NCBI GenBank assembly: GCA_964473505.1
Contig: CAYYPG010000069.1
Coordinates: 1 to 11,252 of the forward strand
Direction: 5' to 3'
DNA length: 11,252 nucleotides
From: JAOABV01 sp964473505
Lineage (GTDB): Bacteria > Hydrothermota > Tepidihabitantia > Tepidihabitantales > CAIPLT01
Numbering within the stretch: position 1 is the first letter of the stretch; every line of letters starts with the position of its first letter. The notes below the pieces were generated by a model. It did no database searches and was not told the DNA's origin. It saw only the letters and a list, made by a program, of their open reading frames with translations. A program made the translations under genes and the position numbers. Of this stretch, positions 6,817 to 11,252 are shown in pieces.

Positions 6817-8367
6817 TTAGAGACTTCCAGAAATTATTCGGTTAATTTCGTTAAATTTGTTTTCAATTTCACCCAGCGATTGACTAATTTTTAAATTTGT
6901 TTTATCAATGTATAGTTCATAGTTTTTATATTCGATTTCATTTTTAATAATATCTTTGATGGATTTTAGATTGATTAAAATGTTAAGCCGAGCACCTTCT
7001 AAAGCAGTTTTGAGATAATTGGTGGCCACCCCAACATCAGAAATTGCGTTTTTATTACCTTTTTCCGCAATTGGTTTTATAAGGTTAATAGTGTCAATTG
7101 TTAAATCGAAGACTTGTTCGGGAACTGCACAAGCATTTTGCAATGCTTGCAGGATTGTTTCCCGGCGGAGATGTTTTTCTTCATCGGTGGTTTTTGGTAA
7201 TTTATAGGCTTGCATTACTTTATTAAAACTTTCCGCATCAAGATGAATTAATTCGTAAAAATGTTTTTGGCGAGAAGCTATTTTATCTTTAATTTCATTA
7301 AATTCTTTTACTACTTCTTCGGAGGTTGGTTTGGCAAGAGTCAAATTTATGACCATTAAGAGTAATGAGACTCCAATTGCACCGGCTAAGGCGGCACAAG
7401 ATCCTCCGCCAGGCGTAGGAGTTGGTTGACTAAGTTCAAATAGAAATTCTTCGATAGTCTTACCTTTAGCAGTAGTTAGTCTGGATTCTAAAATCTGCTC
7501 GGACTTAAAATCATTTAATTGTAAATAATAAACCGCACTATCAATTAATGCCTTTTGTGGAACTAAACCGACAATTTCACTTTCTTTAACTGTCACGCCA
7601 TACCGTTCGGCTTCGCGTTTGACCGTCTCAAAAACACGATACAGCGGTGTTGCTAAATAGTTAGTCATATTAATCGAGACTTGTACACAATTTTTTTCTT
7701 GAATCGAAAAGCCCAAAGCTTTGACATATCGAAATCCGCCATCTCGGAAACGGATTGCTTGGGCAATCTTTTTAGCAATATTTAAATCGGTCGAGTTAAG
7801 ATTGATGTTATAAGCAATCAAAGGAAAACGCGCACCAACGACAACCGCACCGGCTGAAGGATGCAATTCTGGTTTTCCAAAATCCGGCGCTCGGTTGGGG
7901 TCAGTTCTAATTGCGGTTTTTAAACCTTCAAATTCGCCTTTACGAATATTGGCTAAATCAACTCGGTCAGGTCTGGTGGCCGCGGCTTCATAAAGATAAA
8001 CTGGAATGTTGAGTTCCTCTGCAATTCGTCTTCCTAACTCTTTAGCTAAAAAAACACATTCATCCATTGTTACATTGGCAATGGGAATAAAAGGAATTAC
8101 ATCCGTGGCACCAATCCGGGGATGTTCGCCTTGGTGTTGATTTAAGTCAATCAACTCCATAGCCTTCTTGCATCCCCGAAAAGCAGCTTCAACAACCTGA
8201 GTTGGTTCACCGATAAAACTAATTACTGCCCGATTATGGTCAGCATTCATCTCTTTATCGAGAAGGACTATACCTTCTATGGATTGGATTTCTTTAACAA
8301 TACTATCAATTACTTCAGGTCTACGTCCTTCGGAAAAATTTGGCACACATTCAACGATTTTACTCAA
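6817..8367 (-). CDS. ftcD: Bifunctional glutamate formimidoyltransferase / formimino-THF cyclodeaminase
   Basis: A 516-residue fusion. Residues 1-300 are the formiminotransferase part (start CVPNFSEG; catalytic-type H82 in EHPRIGATD, the same position as in the mammalian enzyme). From about 304 is the cyclodeaminase part (TPTPGGGSCAALAGA, 316-330; conserved NAISD, D444; then NILINL). Together they pass the formimino group from formiminoglutamate to tetrahydrofolate and deaminate it to 5,10-methenyl-THF plus ammonia, the last step of one histidine degradation route. Formiminotransferases can also move formyl groups and replace 5-formyl-THF cycloligase, an alternative role since no hut genes are nearby. 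The start is TTG at 8367, supported by AAGGAG five bases before it and by the conserved family N-terminus beginning right there. It is the only gene in this window with a strong ribosome binding site. Animal FTCD has the same fused order. Confidence 0.93.
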   Translation of the reverse strand: MSKIVECVPNFSEGRRPEVIDSIVKEIQSIEGIVLLDKEMNADHNRAVISFIGEPTQVVEAAFRGCKKAMELIDLNQHQGEHPRIGATDVIPFIPIANVTMDECVFLAKELGRRIAEELNIPVYLYEAAATRPDRVDLANIRKGEFEGLKTAIRTDPNRAPDFGKPELHPSAGAVVVGARFPLIAYNINLNSTDLNIAKKIAQAIRFRDGGFRYVKALGFSIQEKNCVQVSINMTNYLATPLYRVFETVKREAERYGVTVKESEIVGLVPQKALIDSAVYYLQLNDFKSEQILESRLTTAKGKTIEEFLFELSQPTPTPGGGSCAALAGAIGVSLLLMVINLTLAKPTSEEVVKEFNEIKDKIASRQKHFYELIHLDAESFNKVMQAYKLPKTTDEEKHLRRETILQALQNACAVPEQVFDLTIDTINLIKPIAEKGNKNAISDVGVATNYLKTALEGARLNILINLKSIKDIIKNEIEYKNYELYIDKTNLKISQSLGEIENKFNEINRIISGSL

Positions 8368-8372
8368 AATTA

Positions 8373-8378
8373 CTCCTT
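8373..8378 (-). promoter_or_regulatory. Strong Shine-Dalgarno that fixes the TTG start of ftcD
   Basis: AAGGAG on the minus strand, separated by five bases (TAATT) from the TTG at 8367-8365. It shows that a non-ATG start is used. It also proves the host has anti-Shine-Dalgarno-dependent initiation, although the other genes here lack the motif. Confidence 0.75.
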
Positions 8379-8402
8379 TTCTATTTAATTTCTTTTAGTT
8401 TT

Positions 8403-8432
8403 ATGTTAGTTGATAGTGTAAAAATTTGTAAA
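8403..8432 (-). promoter_or_regulatory. Candidate promoter of ftcD
   Basis: On the minus strand, TTTACA (8432-8427) and TAACAT (8408-8403) lie 18 bases apart. They would give a leader of about 29 bases that includes the AAGGAG. The -10 box matches consensus at only four of six bases. Confidence 0.3.
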
Positions 8433-9300
8433 AAGTAATATTTATTCTGCTCTTAAATAAACCAAAAATAATAATCTTTTTTTAAACTTTTCCGCATAGT
8501 TCGGGGTTGGGGAATTCACAACGGCAGATGTGATATCGATGTTGTGCTGGTATATATAGTCTATGATTTAATAAATATAAAAGTTTAGCATAACTAAAAT
8601 TAGTTAGGACACTTATCATAAAAATTATATTTTATATTATAATTTTTACTTAAAAATTTGATTTTGTCAAGCATGATGAACAGAGAAGTTAGCGTCGAGA
8701 TTTATGTTTATGGATAAATTGTTTTTTTCTTCCTTAATTATATTTATATTTTGTTTAAACAAGGGGGGAGGATACATATTTTCTTCAACATATCAATACT
8801 GAATTTATATAAATATTATACACTAACAACGAGAAGAACTCTTGTATATTGTAAAATGATGGCCTGATCAGGTATTGTAATTGTAGAACCCAGAAAACAT
8901 ATTATAAGTTGATAACTCGGAGCTGACAAGACTCTAAAAATGACCAAGAGACACCAACACCTGTAAGAAAAAATCAACTAATTCGCTTGTGCGTTTCGGG
9001 CAAATATTGTCTTTGGCTGGAGTTCTCTGAACAGAAGTTCTGCAAAAGTCCCTTTTTGTTGTCCTGAAATTGATGAGGGGTTTCAAAACCATTGATTTTA
9101 TTAGATGCTAAAACCCGTTTAGTCTGACATTTTGTGTAGTTAGAGACGCTCTCGATTGCTATCCAAATTTACTGAAAATTTATAAAACCTTTGTGCCTTT
9201 ACATAATTAATATCGGTTTTTCTTATTATCGCAACTTCTTTCTCTTTTTAAATTGAGAACTGTAAGGTATTTAATCTCTGACTACGGGTGAACCTGCAAT
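8433..9300. other. Gene-poor intergenic stretch
   Basis: Almost 900 bases without a recognisable gene, tRNA or other RNA. The longest frame I found by eye is a 52-codon minus-strand ORF (9092 to 8934, ATG start, stop TAG) whose three frames all read as unremarkable protein. Small features include a 10-bp palindrome CCTGATCAGG (8863-8872), the direct repeat TATTGTAA at 8847 and 8873 around it, and the inverted pair CACAAC (8517-8522)/GTTGTG (8541-8546). The part from about 8930 to 9140 is less AT-rich than its surroundings and may be decayed coding DNA. The word ATTTTGTGTA (9129-9138) also occurs in the IS256-like end at 523-532, same orientation. Confidence 0.5.
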
Positions 9301-9309
9301 TTATTTGGA

Positions 9310-9333
9310 TTGACCCTTATAGGTCAAATTTTT
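9310..9333. terminator. Weak hairpin downstream of ugd
   Basis: TTGACC (9310-9315) pairs with GGTCAA (9322-9327) across a 6-base loop; ATTTTT follows on the plus strand. It lies 28 bases or so beyond the ugd stop, where a terminator is expected, but the T-run is on the wrong side for a minus-strand transcript. It could end a plus-strand transcript, or be a non-canonical terminator, or mean nothing. Confidence 0.25.
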
Positions 9334-9360
9334 CATTGAGATATTGAATTTTTAATACGT

Positions 9361-10677
9361 TCACAATCGACCAATACTTTGGTAAATAAAACCAAGTCGT
9401 CTCATCTTTTCCGGAGCGAAAATATTTCTGCCATCAAATATAATCGGTTTTTTCAGTAGTCTTTTGATTTTCCTTAAATCTAATTTTTGGAATATTTTCC
9501 ACTCAGTTAAAATTACTAAACAGTCACTCTCTTGGGCAACTTCATAAGGATTTTCACAGTATTGAATGTCAGGCATTATCTTTTTTGCTTGCACCATTGC
9601 TTTGGGGTCGTAAGCCTTAATTTTGGCCCCAGCGGATTTTAATCTTTTGATAATATCAATTGAAGGGGCAGAACGCACATCGTCAGTATTAGGCTTAAAA
9701 GATAAGCCTAAGATACCTATCTGTTTTCCTTTTAATTTAAGTTGACCAGCGATTTTTTTTACAAATTGTTCTCGTTGTGTAATATTGATGCGTTCAACTT
9801 CTTGTAACATTCGGAAATTGTAGCCGATTTTTTTTGCCTGATGAATAAATGCTTTAAGGTCTTTAGGAAGACAAAAACCGCCGAAACCAATACCGGCCTT
9901 AAGAAAATAAGGACCGATTCTTTTATCGAAACCGAGCCCCAAAGCAACTTTTTCAATATCCGCACCGGTAAGTTCACAGATGTTGGCAATTGCATTGATG
10001 AATGAAATCTTAGTGGCTAAAAAGGCGTTGGCAGAATGTTTTATAAGTTCCGCACTGCGGATATCAGTAATTAACTTTGGTGCTTTAATTGGTTGATAGA
10101 TTTTTAAGAGTAATCTTTTGGCTTTTTCGGTCTCAACACCTAAAACGATGCGGTCAGGATTAAGAAAATCTCTTACCGCACAACCTTCGCGTAAAAATTC
10201 CGGATTATACGCAATGTCAAATTTGATATTTTTCGGAAGATACCGATTCAGTGTGCTTTTAATCCAATCACAAGTCATCACCGGTACCGTCGATTTCTCG
10301 ACAATCAACTTATAATCGGTCATTGCCGAACCGATTGCTTTTATCGCATTTTTAATATAAGTTAGATCAGGTTCGCCATTGGATTGGGTTGGAGTTCCAA
10401 CTGCAATAAATATTACCAAAGAATCTTTAACTGCTTCATTTATATTATTGGAAAATTTTAATCGCTCAGCTTGGCAATTAAGTTTTACTAATTTAGCTAA
10501 ATTAGGTTCGTAAAAAGGTGTTTTGCCTTTAGCCAGTGAGGAGATTTTTTCGTGGTCATAATCTACACAGATTACTTTATGTCCAAGAGAGGCAAAACAG
10601 ACCGCGGTTGTCACACCTACTGGACCCGCACCAATAACCGCAATTTTTACCTGATGTGGGTAACGTGTATTCGCCAT
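9361..10677 (-). CDS. ugd: UDP-glucose 6-dehydrogenase family protein
   Basis: A 438-residue NAD-dependent sugar-nucleotide dehydrogenase that oxidises the C6 hydroxyl of a UDP-sugar to a carboxylate in two steps, normally UDP-glucose to UDP-glucuronate for polysaccharide synthesis. Visible parts: Rossmann motif GAGPVG (16-21), acidic D39-type residue in CVDYDHEK, AVGTPT, EKSTVPV, NPEFLREG, the helix IKHSANAFLATKISF, the catalytic cysteine C269 in GFGGFCLPKDL, and the C-terminal SFKPNTDDVRSAP (K328). Length is normal for bacterial Ugd/TuaD. The GGFC-L form in place of GGSC-F is a common variant, so related substrates such as UDP-N-acetyl sugars or GDP-mannose are not fully excluded. No glycosyltransferase or other capsule gene is in view. 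The ATG has no ribosome binding site but sits six bases after a perfect -10 box, which argues for leaderless translation. Confidence 0.92.
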   Translation of the reverse strand: MANTRYPHQVKIAVIGAGPVGVTTAVCFASLGHKVICVDYDHEKISSLAKGKTPFYEPNLAKLVKLNCQAERLKFSNNINEAVKDSLVIFIAVGTPTQSNGEPDLTYIKNAIKAIGSAMTDYKLIVEKSTVPVMTCDWIKSTLNRYLPKNIKFDIAYNPEFLREGCAVRDFLNPDRIVLGVETEKAKRLLLKIYQPIKAPKLITDIRSAELIKHSANAFLATKISFINAIANICELTGADIEKVALGLGFDKRIGPYFLKAGIGFGGFCLPKDLKAFIHQAKKIGYNFRMLQEVERINITQREQFVKKIAGQLKLKGKQIGILGLSFKPNTDDVRSAPSIDIIKRLKSAGAKIKAYDPKAMVQAKKIMPDIQYCENPYEVAQESDCLVILTEWKIFQKLDLRKIKRLLKKPIIFDGRNIFAPEKMRRLGFIYQSIGRL

Positions 10678-10683
10678 TGCTTG

Positions 10684-10711
10684 ATTATATGGTATTTTGG
10701 CTTATTGTCAA
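10684..10711 (-). promoter_or_regulatory. Consensus promoter giving a leaderless ugd mRNA
   Basis: On the minus strand, TTGACA (10711-10706) and TATAAT (10689-10684), both perfect sigma-70 consensus hexamers, are 16 bases apart. Only CAAGCA separates the -10 box from the ATG at 10677, so the expected first transcribed base is the A of the start codon or within a base or two of it. Confidence 0.75.
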
Positions 10712-11076
10712 ATGTCTATCAAAAAGAATTTTTACAAAGTCTCATCTGACACCAGTATAATTATCTTTTCATCATTATGACTTTAAAAAGTTCGAAATTA
10801 ATAAAAGAAAAGTTTCAGTAAAGATAACGATATTAGAAACGTTTTCGAGATATTGTCATTTGTGGAAATTTATTATAGTTAAGCATATCTTTTTTCTTGC
10901 TGCAAGATTCCATCAAGCTGTTTTTGTTGATACACGATTGATGTAACCAATTCCAGATAACTTAACCGCAACCATCCGTTCTCTAATCTCGACATTATCT
11001 ATATTATATCTATACTTATAAAATATATCCACCCCCTCAAAATTTTTCCTTTTTGTTTGATGCTAACTCCATAAAT
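10712..11076. other. Intergenic stretch without recognisable genes
   Basis: AT-rich DNA upstream of ugd. On both strands I see only short frames; a 14-codon plus-strand ORF at 10777 has no convincing signals. No tRNA or riboswitch-like structure was noticed. Confidence 0.5.
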
Positions 11077-11096
11077 ACTCTACTTAAAAGTAGAGT
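11077..11096. repeat. Perfect 9-bp inverted repeat
   Basis: ACTCTACTT (11077-11085) and AAGTAGAGT (11088-11096) are exact reverse complements with two bases between them. The near-absent loop suits a dyad operator better than an RNA hairpin, though an RNA could fold with a 7-bp stem and 6-base loop. Confidence 0.6.
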
Positions 11097-11106
11097 TAAT
11101 TATATG

Positions 11107-11119
11107 CCCAATAATTGGG
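11107..11119. repeat. Second short inverted repeat next to the first
   Basis: CCCAA (11107-11111) pairs with TTGGG (11115-11119) across TAA. It lies 10 bases from the 11077-11096 dyad, and a TTGACA hexamer follows at 11142. No coding sequence begins before the window end in the frames I checked. Confidence 0.4.
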
Positions 11120-11252
11120 TAGTAATCTGATTAATTGCATGGTTGACAAGGGGTTAAATAATCCAATCGGTTGTCCAAAGAGGAGATAGGAGAGGTATTG
11201 TGGCTGTGCAAAAATGTGTATTTTAGACTTGACTAATGATTATTTTTGATTA

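Noticed and set aside
8665..8670. TTGACA on the minus strand as a distal ftcD promoter
   Set aside because: The only TATAAT-like box downstream is 23 bases away, too far for a sigma-70 promoter, and it would leave a leader of about 270 bases; a closer candidate exists.
8761..8776. GGGGGGAGGATACAT as a ribosome binding site on the plus strand
   Set aside because: No frame after it stays open for more than a few codons.
10731..10818. Plus-strand TTTACA/TATAAT with a 14-codon ORF at 10777
   Set aside because: The spacer is 19 bases, the ORF is tiny and no function or conservation can be seen.
11176..11252. Purine-rich GAGGAGATAGGAGAGG followed by GTG as the start of a gene
   Set aside because: The GTG frame stops after eight codons and the next ATG frame stops after ten, before the window end.
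1..11252. CRISPR array, tRNA, toxin-antitoxin or defence system
   Set aside because: No regularly spaced repeats with spacers, no tRNA T-loop in a fitting context, and no recognisable toxin, nuclease or helicase genes were found on reading both strands. The PglZ domain alone suggested BREX, but it is fused to a receiver domain in the PorX arrangement and no brx genes are present.

Overview
The window is AT-rich, and all seven well-supported genes lie on the minus strand. Several traits point to an uncultured AT-rich bacterium in or near the FCB-type lineages, for example candidate phylum WOR-3/Stahlbacteria. These are a PorX-type REC-PglZ response regulator with a PorY-type kinase, a secreted lamin-tail protein ending in a FlgD/CHU_C-like module, a DUF4159 protein, and promoter-proximal starts that mostly lack Shine-Dalgarno sequences. 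The assignment is inferred from gene content only.

Layout, left to right: (1) 1-706 has no convincing gene. It holds a short 26-bp tandem repeat at the very edge, one doubtful 99-aa ORF, and what looks like the left end of an IS256-family element (terminal repeat plus a 24-codon transposase-like stub). (2) 707-3497 is a two-gene operon, transcribed kinase first, encoding a PorY-like membrane histidine kinase and a PorX-like response regulator; a promoter is visible upstream. (3) 3498-3760 is an intergenic gap containing a probable frameshifted remnant of a helix-hairpin-helix (ComEA-like) coding sequence on the plus strand. (4) 3761-5116 encodes a secreted protein with a lamin-tail domain and a C-terminal FlgD/CHU_C-like beta domain. 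(5) 5225-6731 is an overlapping pair: a PHP-domain phosphoesterase followed by an exported DUF4159 protein. (6) 6817-8367 is a fused glutamate formimidoyltransferase/formimino-THF cyclodeaminase starting at TTG behind a strong ribosome binding site. (7) 8368-9360 is almost 1 kb of gene-poor DNA. (8) 9361-10677 is a UDP-glucose/UDP-mannose dehydrogenase-family gene with a near-perfect sigma-70 promoter ending six bases before its ATG, so the mRNA should be leaderless. (9) 10678-11252 has no gene but contains two neighbouring inverted repeats.

The most coherent functional theme is the PorX/PorY pair beside an exported protein with a C-terminal module of the kind used as a type IX secretion/surface anchoring signal. 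In Bacteroidota, PorX/PorY controls type IX secretion. Here the same pairing appears in what is probably another lineage. The folate enzyme, PHP enzyme and sugar-nucleotide dehydrogenase look like ordinary metabolic genes in independent transcription units. No tRNA, rRNA, CRISPR array or defence system was recognised.
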